This document shows, piece after piece, positions 1 through 6,687 of a DNA stretch of 34,763 nt; positions within the stretch are counted from its first letter, which is position 1; the number at the start of each line of letters is the position of its first letter. Source of the DNA: JAPLDA01 sp043787975 (lineage in GTDB: Bacteria > Bacteroidota > Bacteroidia > AKYH767-A > 2013-40CM-41-45); NCBI GenBank assembly GCA_043787975.1, contig JAYVUK010000069.1, positions 1 to 34,763 on the forward strand, written 5' to 3'. The notes below the pieces were generated by a model. That model saw only the letters and a list, made by a program, of their open reading frames with translations, was not told where the DNA came from and ran no database searches. A program made the translations under genes and the position numbers.

Positions 1-3
1 ATC

Positions 4-43
4 AACACAGGTTTCCGAAAATAATTAACATCAAACCTGTGTT
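4..43. repeat. 11-bp perfect inverted repeat
   Basis: The arm AACACAGGTTT (4-14) is mirrored by AAACCTGTGTT (33-43) around an 18-nt loop. No T-run follows on either side, so it is not an obvious intrinsic terminator. It could be an RNA hairpin or the arm of an intergenic element cut by the window edge. Confidence 0.6.
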
Positions 44-344
44 AGATTTGGTTATGCCGAGCTTCTTAATCCGAAAATTGAAGTGTGAGAGGTATAAATT
101 ATTGTAACGTTTATCATGTTACAGGAATAATTAAACAAAACTTTTAAAACTCGCTGTTGTAAACCGAATGTATGAGCTGCCGTTTATTTCCTGAAAGTGG
201 CGCTGATAAAGGGGTTCAAAAGATCGGGAAACAAAAAATAATCCGACGCGAAAAATAATTGTAACCTTTTTATTTTCAACAGCGTTAGAATTACTGTTTC
301 ATGTTAAGTTTTAAGTTAAGTAACTTAAATTGTTGATCGGAAAT

Positions 345-376
345 CCCGGGCTTAATTGTCCGGGGTTTTTGTTTTT
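345..376 (+). terminator. rho-independent terminator, rightward
   Basis: The stem CCCGG (345-349) / CCGGG (360-364) is followed by a T-rich tract GGTTTTTGTTTTT. The orientation fits a plus-strand transcript, not frr, which runs leftwards. It is preceded by the AT-rich palindrome TTAAGTTA-AG-TAACTTAA (311-328). Confidence 0.65.
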
Positions 377-406
377 ATAGAAGCATCAACTTTTTCCCTC
401 TCTCAA

Positions 407-431
407 ATCTCACATCTAATATCTCACATCT
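407..431. repeat. 11-bp direct repeat at the frr stop
   Basis: ATCTCACATCT occurs at 407-417 and again at 421-431, separated by AAT. The second copy overlaps the frr stop codon (430-432), so the repeat unit reaches the very end of the coding sequence. Confidence 0.7.
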
Positions 432-987
432 ATATCGTCATGATCTCTTTGTCTTTCGCTTCAAGATGTTTATCAACCAATACGATAAACTGATCGGTCA
501 TCTTCTGAATTTTATCTTCGGCATCTTTCACCACATCTTCCGGCATTCCTTTGCTGTCGCGTTTCGCATGTTCGTTTGCATCCCTGCGTACGTTCCGAAT
601 GGAAACCCGCGCATGTTCCGCTTCCGCTTTTGATTTTTTCACCAAATCTTTTCTTCGTTCTTCGGTGAGCGTAGGCACATTGATGCGAATAACCGTTCCG
701 TCATTTTGAGGATTGAAACCAAGATTCGCCGCCTGCACTGCTTTCTCAATCGGTTGCAACATATTTTTTTCCCACGGCTGAATCATCAAGGTCCGTGCAT
801 CGGGCGTACTGATGTTTGATACCTGGCTCAACGGCATAAATGTTCCGTAATAATCTACCTGCAATCCATCGAGCATCGACGGGTTGGCTCTGCCGGCGCG
901 GATCTTCCCCAACTCCACTTCGAGATGATCAATTGATTTTTGCATGAGCGTTCTTGAATCGTTGATGAGTTTGTTTAAATCTAACAT
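430..987 (-). CDS. frr: ribosome recycling factor
   Basis: Ribosome recycling factor, which with EF-G splits the post-termination ribosome. The product is 185 residues, the usual length, with the family motif IRAGRANP at residues 29-36 and a charged, helical C-terminal half rich in Lys and Glu. An in-frame start 20 codons upstream (1047) gives a 205-residue form, but those extra residues lie in repeat-like spacer sequence and RRF proteins normally start at MLDLN-like sequence, so ATG at 985-987 is chosen. It lies 133 bp downstream of pyrH on the same strand, the widespread pyrH-frr order, so co-transcription is likely. The stop TAG lies in a direct repeat (407-431). Confidence 0.97.
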   Translation of the reverse strand: MLDLNKLINDSRTLMQKSIDHLEVELGKIRAGRANPSMLDGLQVDYYGTFMPLSQVSNISTPDARTLMIQPWEKNMLQPIEKAVQAANLGFNPQNDGTVIRINVPTLTEERRKDLVKKSKAEAEHARVSIRNVRRDANEHAKRDSKGMPEDVVKDAEDKIQKMTDQFIVLVDKHLEAKDKEIMTI

Positions 988-1052
988 AGTATGTTTAAGG
1001 TTTAATGTCAAATGTATAAGGTTGGTTGTCCCTGATGGGGTTTTCATCCATC

Positions 1053-1085
1053 GAATTACGAATAGGTTACGAATTTACGAATACG
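1053..1085. repeat. ATTCGTAA-family repeat in pyrH-frr spacer
   Basis: Reiterated GAATTACGAA / GTTACGAATTTACGAAT units fill part of the 133-bp pyrH-frr spacer. The same word family recurs at 10744-10787, 20283-20365 and 32701-32952, each time between genes. Confidence 0.6.
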
Positions 1086-1120
1086 CAAATATCTTGATTC
1101 TTTGCTCTTGATTCTTGTTT

Positions 1121-1831
1121 CTAAAACTCTACCAGCGTTCCCACATGTTCTCCTTCAAGAACTTTTAAAAGATTGCCGGGTTTGTTCATGTCGAACACAA
1201 TGATCGATATTTTGTTTTCGTTGCAGAGTGTGAAAGCAGTAAGATCCATCACCTTCAATCCTTTTTCATACACCTCATCGAAGGTAACTGTATCGTACTT
1301 CACAGCATCTTTATGAATTTCGGGATCGGCATCGTAAATTCCATCCACGCGAGTTCCCTTTAAAATAACATCTGCTTCAATTTCAATCGCTCTTAACGAT
1401 GCTGCTGTATCCGTTGTGAAATATGGATTTCCCGTACCTGCACCGAAAATCACTACGCGGCCTTTTTCCAAATGACGCACCGCTCTTCGTTTAATGTAAG
1501 GTTCACAAATTTGTTCCATCTTGATGGCAGATTGCAACCGTGTGGTCACACCCATTTTTTCGAGCGCGCTTTGCAAAGCCATGCTATTGATAACGGTGGC
1601 AAGCATGCCCATGTAATCTCCTTGTACGCGATCAATCACGTCATCGGTGTCGTTGCCAACGCCTCTAAAAATATTTCCTCCGCCAATTACGATGGCTATT
1701 TCCACACCTTTGTCTACGACCCTTTTGATGTCAGTTGCATACTTTTTCAGCCGGTCGTGATCAATGCCGAATTCTTTTTCACCCATCAGGGCTTCACCGC
1801 TTAACTTGAGAAGTATGCGTTTGTATTTCAT
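1121..1831 (-). CDS. pyrH: uridylate kinase (UMP kinase)
   Basis: UMP kinase, converting UMP and ATP to UDP and ADP in cytosolic pyrimidine synthesis; bacterial members are hexamers of the amino-acid-kinase fold. The 236-residue length is typical. Visible motifs: LLKLSGEAL at 7-15 (phosphate-binding Lys9 and Gly12), IGGGNIFRG at 49-57, the uridine-binding segment GTGNPYFTTDTAA in the middle, and TRVDGIYDADP, characteristic of the family. The start ATG (1829-1831) precedes the conserved MKYKRILLKLSG start, leaving no doubt. It is the first gene of a pyrH-frr pair; no tsf or rpsB is adjacent, since upstream lies a 292-bp spacer with a long inverted repeat and then divergent genes. Confidence 0.98.
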   Translation of the reverse strand: MKYKRILLKLSGEALMGEKEFGIDHDRLKKYATDIKRVVDKGVEIAIVIGGGNIFRGVGNDTDDVIDRVQGDYMGMLATVINSMALQSALEKMGVTTRLQSAIKMEQICEPYIKRRAVRHLEKGRVVIFGAGTGNPYFTTDTAASLRAIEIEADVILKGTRVDGIYDADPEIHKDAVKYDTVTFDEVYEKGLKVMDLTAFTLCNENKISIIVFDMNKPGNLLKVLEGEHVGTLVEF

Positions 1832-1910
1832 TCGTTGGGGAAATTTAATCCGATGCGAATTTATTGAATAAAGAGTTTACTGCAAGCGGAAAGTTACTTT
1901 GTTAGTCTGG

Positions 1911-2018
1911 AGTAACTAGTTCGGAGTCCGGAGACAATGACTTGCGCCTCTACGGTTCCCCGATTCTCCCATTCTCCGATTCGTCTTTTATCTGTCTCCG
2001 AACTCCGAACTAGTTACT
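1911..2018. repeat. 26-bp near-perfect inverted repeat
   Basis: Left arm 1911-1936 (starts AGTAACTAGTTCGGAGT) and right arm 1993-2018 (ends ACTCCGAACTAGTTACT) are complementary at 25 of 26 positions, with a 56-nt pyrimidine-rich centre. Weaker complementarity continues outward to about 1904 and 2024. Each arm is itself built of repeated TTCGGAG/CTCCGAA words. It sits between the divergent pyrH and the 85-residue gene and could not be part of either coding region. Confidence 0.85.
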
Positions 2019-2124
2019 CTCGACTATCATAGTTATGAACAAAAGGCGTTCATAAAGGAATCCGGGATGACTTAAAAGATGAAACATTTTATTGACAAAA
2101 TGGTTTAATTTGTAAATTCAAATT

Positions 2125-2382
2125 ATGAAAACGAATATGAGTCTTACGAAGGAGCAGAAACAGGATCTTGATCAACTAAGTACCTATTTTCGAAAGCTTG
2201 AAAAGCTTGCCTTGAAAAAAGGCATTGACCTTGATGTTTTCATTTCTGAATACAGAGATGACGGTTATGCTGTGTATGCCACCGAAAATATTAAGGAAAA
2301 AGCCGACAGTCGCAAAAAGATTTTTGAGAAAGAAGGAAAAGAAAAATCAGCAGATAAAAACCCTGTCGCAAGAAGAGTTTAA
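2125..2382 (+). CDS. small charged hypothetical protein (85 aa)
   Basis: Not recognised. The product is 85 residues, soluble, rich in Lys, Glu and Asp, with no signal peptide or membrane segment and no cysteine. The first part looks alpha-helical (KQDLDQLSTYFRKLEKLALK), the middle has ISEYRDDGYAVYATENI, and the tail is Lys-rich. It could start at ATG 2125 or at Met5 (2137). A strong hairpin terminator follows at 2405-2440, and the gene is preceded by AT-rich DNA (TTGACAAAATGG at 2092), which supports a real single-gene unit. A shifted frame at 2225-2419 is a shadow of it. Function unknown. Confidence 0.7.
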   Translation: MKTNMSLTKEQKQDLDQLSTYFRKLEKLALKKGIDLDVFISEYRDDGYAVYATENIKEKADSRKKIFEKEGKEKSADKNPVARRV

Positions 2383-2404
2383 ACACACCCATAAATATAA
2401 GTGC

Positions 2405-2440
2405 AAAATCCCGTTTTGAATCAATTCAGAACGGGATTTT
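2405..2440. terminator. hairpin terminator, probably bidirectional
   Basis: AAAATCCCGTT (2405-2415) pairs with AACGGGATTTT (2430-2440). The inner TTGAAT/ATTCAG arms extend the stem to 17 bp with one mismatch around a 2-nt centre. A-rich left and T-rich right flanks let it act on both strands. It lies 23 bp after the 85-residue gene. Confidence 0.8.
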
Positions 2441-2450
2441 GTATTCATGA

Positions 2451-2506
2451 TAGTTCAAAGTTCTTAGTTCAAAGTGGTCTAACTCTGAACTAAGAACTTT
2501 GAACTA
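2451..2506. repeat. 21-bp perfect inverted repeat
   Basis: The left arm 2451-2471 (TAGTTCAAAGTTCTTAGTTC plus A) is perfectly complementary to 2486-2506 around a 14-nt loop. The arms are built from the word AGTTC(A/T)(A/T)AG, which also dominates the spacers near 31816, 32286 and 33588. It lies only 10 bp beyond the terminator 2405-2440, so two stable hairpins are stacked. Confidence 0.85.
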
Positions 2507-2560
2507 TAAATAAATTACCCTTTCAACAGAATCTTTTCCTGCTGAGAAAAGCCGAAGAGT

Positions 2561-2602
2561 GTCACTGAACTTGCTGAAGTGCGTCACTGAGCTTGTCGAA
2601 GT
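2561..2602. repeat. tandem GTCACTGAGCTTGTCGAAGT units
   Basis: Two 20-bp units (2561-2580 and 2583-2602) with a 22-bp period agree at 17 of 20 positions. A partial copy (GCCGAAGAGT) precedes them. From memory, the reverse complement ACTTCGACAAGCTCAGTGAC is a frequently met dispersed intergenic repeat in Bacteroidota genomes. Confidence 0.7.
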
Positions 2603-2635
2603 GAAAAATAAATTCCATACCAATAGATAAAATTT

Positions 2636-2643
2636 TACTTTTG
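2636..2643 (+). promoter_or_regulatory. Bacteroidota -7 promoter element for receiver gene
   Basis: TACTTTTG matches the TAnnTTTG consensus exactly and lies 24 bp upstream of the ATG of the receiver gene. The wider context TTTTACTTTTGCC is identical to that upstream of nuoL (3199-3210). No TTG-type -33 box is evident at the usual distance. Confidence 0.6.
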
Positions 2644-2667
2644 CCTTCCACCTAAAGAAAAACTACC

Positions 2668-3078
2668 ATGACCATGAAGAAGCTCGAAACCGTATTCATC
2701 GTTGAAGACAGCGAAATAGAACGTTCCATGCTGAAAGACCATCTTTCAAAATATAAGAACCTGAAGATAAAAGAGTATTCATCCGGCTCCGCCTGCGTCA
2801 AAGATTTAATTGTCGGAAATTCACAGGAGCCTGATCTTATTTTGATGGATTACTTCCTGGATTCGAATGTGAGTACCTCAAAGGATGGCTTAGAGTCGCT
2901 TGCAAAACTCAAAGAGGTTTGCCCTGCTGCCAACGTCATCATGCTGACTTCGGTTGACAATAAAAGAATCGTTGAACTTGCAAAAGAAAAAGGCGCATTG
3001 GATTATGTTGTAAAAGGCGCTTCAGGATTTAATGATCTTGACGTTGTTTTGAAGAAGCACTTCTCAATAGGAAAATAG
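2668..3078 (+). CDS. stand-alone response regulator receiver protein
   Basis: CheY-like single receiver domain of 136 residues with no output domain, so it should act by protein contact or as a phosphorelay intermediate in the cytosol. All phosphorylation residues are present: acidic pair Glu13-Asp14 in FIVEDSE, phospho-acceptor Asp61 in LILMDYFLD, Thr94 in VIMLTS and Lys116 in YVVKG. The insertion after Asp65 (SNVSTSKDG) makes the loop after beta-3 slightly long. Start is ATG 2668 or ATG 2674 (MTMKK or MKK). It has its own promoter (2636) and terminator (3111-3146). No histidine kinase is adjacent; the nearest is 14 kb away (16974-18185), so its partner cannot be assigned. Confidence 0.93.
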   Translation: MTMKKLETVFIVEDSEIERSMLKDHLSKYKNLKIKEYSSGSACVKDLIVGNSQEPDLILMDYFLDSNVSTSKDGLESLAKLKEVCPAANVIMLTSVDNKRIVELAKEKGALDYVVKGASGFNDLDVVLKKHFSIGK

Positions 3079-3110
3079 AAAATAAGAGAATTAGAAAATT
3101 ATTGCAAGAT

Positions 3111-3146
3111 CCCGAAGAGACTAAGAATCTTTTCGGGTTTTGTTTT
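3111..3146 (+). terminator. rho-independent terminator after receiver gene
   Basis: CCCGAAGAGA (3111-3120) pairs with TCTTTTCGGG (3128-3137), one G-T wobble, 7-nt loop, followed by TTTTGTTTT. It separates the receiver gene from nuoL, so nuoL needs its own promoter. Confidence 0.8.
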
Positions 3147-3200
3147 AAATTGGATAATGAGAAATCGTACTATTCGTATCAATTAGTAATTAGTAATTTT

Positions 3201-3208
3201 TACTTTTG
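3201..3208 (+). promoter_or_regulatory. -7 promoter element for nuoLMN
   Basis: TACTTTTG is an exact TAnnTTTG match 18 bp before the nuoL ATG (3227), in the same TTTTACTTTTGCC context as the receiver promoter at 2636. The TTG at 3206-3208, which is a possible alternative start codon, is part of this element, so the transcript should begin beyond it. The leader would be very short. Confidence 0.65.
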
Positions 3209-3226
3209 CCACACAATCACGAACGC

Positions 3227-5116
3227 ATGTTGCAATTTGCCTGGCTCATTCCTGTTTTTCCCTTGCTCGGTTTTCTTGCTATCAGTCTTCTTGGTAAATC
3301 TTTTAAAAGCCAAACTGCCGGAGTTATTGCCTCTGCAATGGTTCTTTTTTCTTTTATCATTTCATGCGGTTTATTTTTTCAATTACCAGCCACTCCACAA
3401 TCAATTACATATTTTGATTGGATAAATGCAGGATCATTAAAAATTCCAATATCATTTTTAATTGATCCTGTTTCTTGCGTCATGCTGCTTATCATTACAG
3501 GAATTGGCTTTTTGATTCATGTTTATTCCATCGGTGACATGAAACACGATGAAGCATTCAACCGCTTCTTCGCTCACATGAACCTGTTTATTTTCTTCAT
3601 GCTTATTCTCGTTCTCGGAAGCAATTACGTATTAATGTTTGCCGGATGGGAAGGTGTCGGTTTGTGTTCGTACTTACTCATCGGTTTCTGGTTTAAGAAC
3701 GATGAATACAATCGTGCTGCCAACAAAGCATTCATCATGAATCGCATCGGCGATCTTGGTTTTCTGCTTGGGATCATTCTCATCTTCGTCACATTCGGAA
3801 GCGTTCAGTTCAATGAAGTGTTCGCCTCGGCGAAAGGTTTTTCTGACAACCAACCCGTTATCGTTGCCATTACACTTTTGCTATTTGTAGGTGCAATGGG
3901 AAAGAGTGCTCAAATTCCTTTGTATACCTGGTTACCTGATGCGATGGCCGGTCCAACGCCGGTGTCAGCACTCATTCACGCAGCTACGATGGTGACGGCA
4001 GGAATTTACATGGTCGTGCGTTCCAATGTTCTTTATTCTCTTGCTCCTATAACCTTGTCTTTCATCACGGTTATTGGATTGGCAACGGCAATTTTTGCTG
4101 CAACCATTGCACTCACGCAAACGGATATTAAAAAGGTGTTGGCGTACTCCACCGTTTCACAACTCGGTTACATGTTCGTTGCGCTTGGCGTTGGCGCTTA
4201 TTCAACAGCGTTATTTCATGTAACGACGCATGCATTTTTTAAAGCACTTTTATTCCTTGCTGCAGGAAGTGTAATTCATGCCATGAGTGGCGAACAGGAC
4301 ATTCGCAAAATGGGAGGACTGAAAAAAAAATTACCTGTTACGTATTTTGTTTTTCTTATCGGAGTTTTGGCAATCAGCGGTGTTCCTCCGTTCGCGGGTT
4401 TTTTCTCAAAAGATGAAATACTTGCCAAAGCACACATTCAAAGTAATTTTCTTTTCACGCTACTTTCAATCACATCCGTCATCACAGCAGTGTATATGTT
4501 CCGTTTGTTCTTCCTTACATTCTTTGGAATGTTCAGGGGAACACATGAGCAGGAACATCACGTGCATGAATCTCCGAAGGTCATGACGATTCCACTGATC
4601 ATTCTTGCAATTCTCTCAACGCTCGGAGGATTTTTAGGAATGCCTTCTGTTTTCAGTGAGAAAAATTTCTTCGAGAAATTTCTTGAACCGGTATTGTCAA
4701 TTCCTTCAAGCATCAGCCATCTCGAGCCAACTCATTTCTTCGAATGGGCAATGATTGGTATTTCCATCGTTACACTGATTATTCTTATTACGATGGTGTA
4801 CAATCGTTATGTGAAAAAGAATCATGTTGCTCCGATGGATGAAACAGAATTTAAACCTGCATTCAAACTACTTTACCACAAATATTACATTGATGAATTG
4901 TATGACAAATTGTTTGTGAGACCCTTGTATTGGTTCAGCGATTTGTTCTACAAAGTATTCGATTTGAAAATGATGGACGGTCTTGTAAATTCTGTCGGTA
5001 AAGGAGTGGTGTGGGGAGGTAAAACAGTTCGGCTTGCACAATCAGGCTCAACCGGCTTTTACATCTTTGTGATGGTAATTGGAATTATTGCAATGTTGTT
5101 GTTTAATTTATTTTGA
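3227..5116 (+). CDS. nuoL: NADH-quinone oxidoreductase subunit L
   Basis: Antiporter-like proton-pumping subunit of respiratory complex I in the inner membrane, 629 residues, close to the usual length. It begins MLQFAWLIPVFPLLGF, as is usual for NuoL. Conserved features: Glu142 in GWEGVGLCSYLLIG, Lys226 in KSAQIPLYTWLPDAM followed by PTPVSALIHAATM, many hydrophobic helices throughout, and a C-terminal stretch compatible with the long lateral helix and last membrane helix. The reading frame could be extended to TTG at 3206, but that codon lies inside the promoter, so ATG 3227 is chosen. It is followed by nuoM after 18 bp. nuoA to nuoK are not in the window; upstream is a terminator. Confidence 0.97.
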   Translation: MLQFAWLIPVFPLLGFLAISLLGKSFKSQTAGVIASAMVLFSFIISCGLFFQLPATPQSITYFDWINAGSLKIPISFLIDPVSCVMLLIITGIGFLIHVYSIGDMKHDEAFNRFFAHMNLFIFFMLILVLGSNYVLMFAGWEGVGLCSYLLIGFWFKNDEYNRAANKAFIMNRIGDLGFLLGIILIFVTFGSVQFNEVFASAKGFSDNQPVIVAITLLLFVGAMGKSAQIPLYTWLPDAMAGPTPVSALIHAATMVTAGIYMVVRSNVLYSLAPITLSFITVIGLATAIFAATIALTQTDIKKVLAYSTVSQLGYMFVALGVGAYSTALFHVTTHAFFKALLFLAAGSVIHAMSGEQDIRKMGGLKKKLPVTYFVFLIGVLAISGVPPFAGFFSKDEILAKAHIQSNFLFTLLSITSVITAVYMFRLFFLTFFGMFRGTHEQEHHVHESPKVMTIPLIILAILSTLGGFLGMPSVFSEKNFFEKFLEPVLSIPSSISHLEPTHFFEWAMIGISIVTLIILITMVYNRYVKKNHVAPMDETEFKPAFKLLYHKYYIDELYDKLFVRPLYWFSDLFYKVFDLKMMDGLVNSVGKGVVWGGKTVRLAQSGSTGFYIFVMVIGIIAMLLFNLF

Positions 5117-5134
5117 TGAAATAATTAAATAAAA

Positions 5135-6589
5135 ATGTTGACGCTACTTATATTCTTTCCTCTTGTTGCTGGGATAGCAGTTCTCTTTGCAAAGGACCAT
5201 GCAAAGCAGATTGCATTGGGCGCAACCGTGATTGAGTTTGTGTTGAGTGTTTGGATGACGATGCAATTCAATTCGACAGGAGGAACACAATTCATGGCAG
5301 ACTACTGGTGGATTCCTTCATTGGGCATTAGCTTTAAAATCGGAATGGATGGAATTAGTTTGTTGTTGGTATTACTGACAACTTTTCTGACGCCAATTAT
5401 TATTCTCTCCTCTTTCAATCATAACTACAAAAACCCTTCGCTGTTTTATTCGCTCATCCTGGTGATGCAAATGGCATTGATCGGAGTGTTTGTCTCACTT
5501 GACGGATTTTTATTTTACATCTTCTGGGAACTTGCATTGATACCAATCTATCTCATCTGTTTAATGTGGGGAGGAAATGACCGCGTCCGTATCACATTGA
5601 AATTTTTCATCTATACATTATTCGGAAGTTTAATCATGCTTGTCGGATTGATTTACCTCTACCTGCAAACGCCGGGCAATCACACATTCGATATCAACGC
5701 ATTTTATGCATTGCATTTGTCGACTGCCGAACAAGGATGGATTTTCTGGGCATTCTTTTTAGCATTTGCCATCAAAATGCCGGTCTTTCCATTTCATACA
5801 TGGCAACCGGATACGTATACGGATTCACCAACTCCCGGAACCATGCTTCTTTCAGGAATCATGTTGAAGATGGGAATCTACGGGTTGATTCGCTGGTTGC
5901 TTCCGATTGCACCACTCGGCCTAAAAGATTGGGGAACGACAGCGATGATTCTTTCCATCATCGGAATCGTGTATGCATCATGCATTGCGTTGGTGCAAAA
6001 AGATTTTAAAAGATTGATTGCTTATTCTTCCATTGCTCATGTTGGACTGATTGCCGCCGGAATTTTTTCATTGACGATCCAGGGATTGCAGGGCGGAATG
6101 ATCCAGATGTTGAGTCATGGAATTAACGTAGTTGGAATGTTCTTCATTGCAGACATCATCATGTCACGAACGAATACAAGACTAGTGAGTGAGCTTGGAG
6201 GAATCAGGAATGCAGCCCCACAGTTCGCAACCTTTTTTATAATTATTCTGTTGGCAACCGTTGCGCTTCCGTTAACAAACGGATTTGTCGGGGAGTTCCT
6301 CCTTATCAATGGAATCTATCAGTACAATGCATGGATGGCTGCTGTTGCGGGTTTGTCCATTATTCTCGGAGCGGTTTACATGCTCACCGCGTACCAGAAA
6401 ATTTCTCTTGGAGAAAAAAATAAATTGACAGAGAAATTTCGCGACTTAACATCAACAGAAAAAGCGGTATTAATCCCATTGGTGATCATGATATTCTGGA
6501 TTGGAATTTATCCGAAACCGTTTCTGGATATCGCAGAACCATCGGTGAAGAATTTATTAGATGTAGTACATGGAGTGGTAATAAAGTAA
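5135..6589 (+). CDS. nuoM: NADH-quinone oxidoreductase subunit M
   Basis: Second antiporter-like subunit of complex I, 484 residues, inner membrane, about 14 helices expected. Key charged residues are visible: Glu132 in FWELALIPIYLICL and Lys214 in AIKMPVFPFHTWQPD, followed by DSPTPGTMLLSGIMLKMGIYG, and the later HGINVVGMFFIADI segment with its conserved His. The start ATG 5135 lies 18 bp after the nuoL stop, with an A-rich leader and no Shine-Dalgarno sequence. It is separated from nuoN by 98 bp of AT-rich, repeat-like DNA but on the same strand, so the three genes probably form one transcript. Confidence 0.97.
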   Translation: MLTLLIFFPLVAGIAVLFAKDHAKQIALGATVIEFVLSVWMTMQFNSTGGTQFMADYWWIPSLGISFKIGMDGISLLLVLLTTFLTPIIILSSFNHNYKNPSLFYSLILVMQMALIGVFVSLDGFLFYIFWELALIPIYLICLMWGGNDRVRITLKFFIYTLFGSLIMLVGLIYLYLQTPGNHTFDINAFYALHLSTAEQGWIFWAFFLAFAIKMPVFPFHTWQPDTYTDSPTPGTMLLSGIMLKMGIYGLIRWLLPIAPLGLKDWGTTAMILSIIGIVYASCIALVQKDFKRLIAYSSIAHVGLIAAGIFSLTIQGLQGGMIQMLSHGINVVGMFFIADIIMSRTNTRLVSELGGIRNAAPQFATFFIIILLATVALPLTNGFVGEFLLINGIYQYNAWMAAVAGLSIILGAVYMLTAYQKISLGEKNKLTEKFRDLTSTEKAVLIPLVIMIFWIGIYPKPFLDIAEPSVKNLLDVVHGVVIK

Positions 6590-6592
6590 TAA

Positions 6593-6668
6593 GGAAGAAT
6601 GAAAAAGGAATACAAGACTATGGGACAAATATTATTCATTATTACTTATTCATTATTCATTCCTTTCC
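6593..6668. repeat. low-complexity nuoM-nuoN spacer
   Basis: ATTATTC/ATTCATT words are reiterated at 6631-6660, and TTCATTCCTTTCCT (6657-6669) is imperfectly complementary to AGGAAGAATGAA near 6593. It could form a weak hairpin inside the nuoLMN message. No gene or promoter is evident here. Confidence 0.4.
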
Positions 6669-6687
6669 TCTGCTTGGTAAAATTGAA

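Larger units (their letters stand above)
1..429. other. gene-free stretch at left edge
   Basis: No open reading frame with credible codon content is visible on either strand. The stretch holds an 11-bp inverted repeat (4-43), a dyad TGTAAC-N9-GTTACA (103-123), a near-perfect 8-bp palindrome with a 2-nt centre (311-328), a rho-independent terminator pointing right (345-376) and an 11-bp direct repeat touching the end of frr (407-431). The terminator implies a rightward transcript reaching this point. Its source is either a gene left of the window or an unannotated RNA within 1-345. I do not recognise a known RNA family. Confidence 0.6.

Noticed and set aside
988..1047. N-terminal extension of frr
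   Set aside because: The 20 extra residues do not match the family start, and the spacer DNA is repeat-like.
1472..1804. 110-residue plus-strand frame inside pyrH
   Set aside because: Antisense shadow of a strongly conserved gene.
2225..2419. second frame within the 85-residue gene
   Set aside because: Runs into the terminator hairpin and is Lys/Pro-biased; a shifted shadow of 2125-2382.
3102..3425. 107-residue plus-strand frame
   Set aside because: Covers the terminator after the receiver gene and overlaps nuoL out of frame; no domain.
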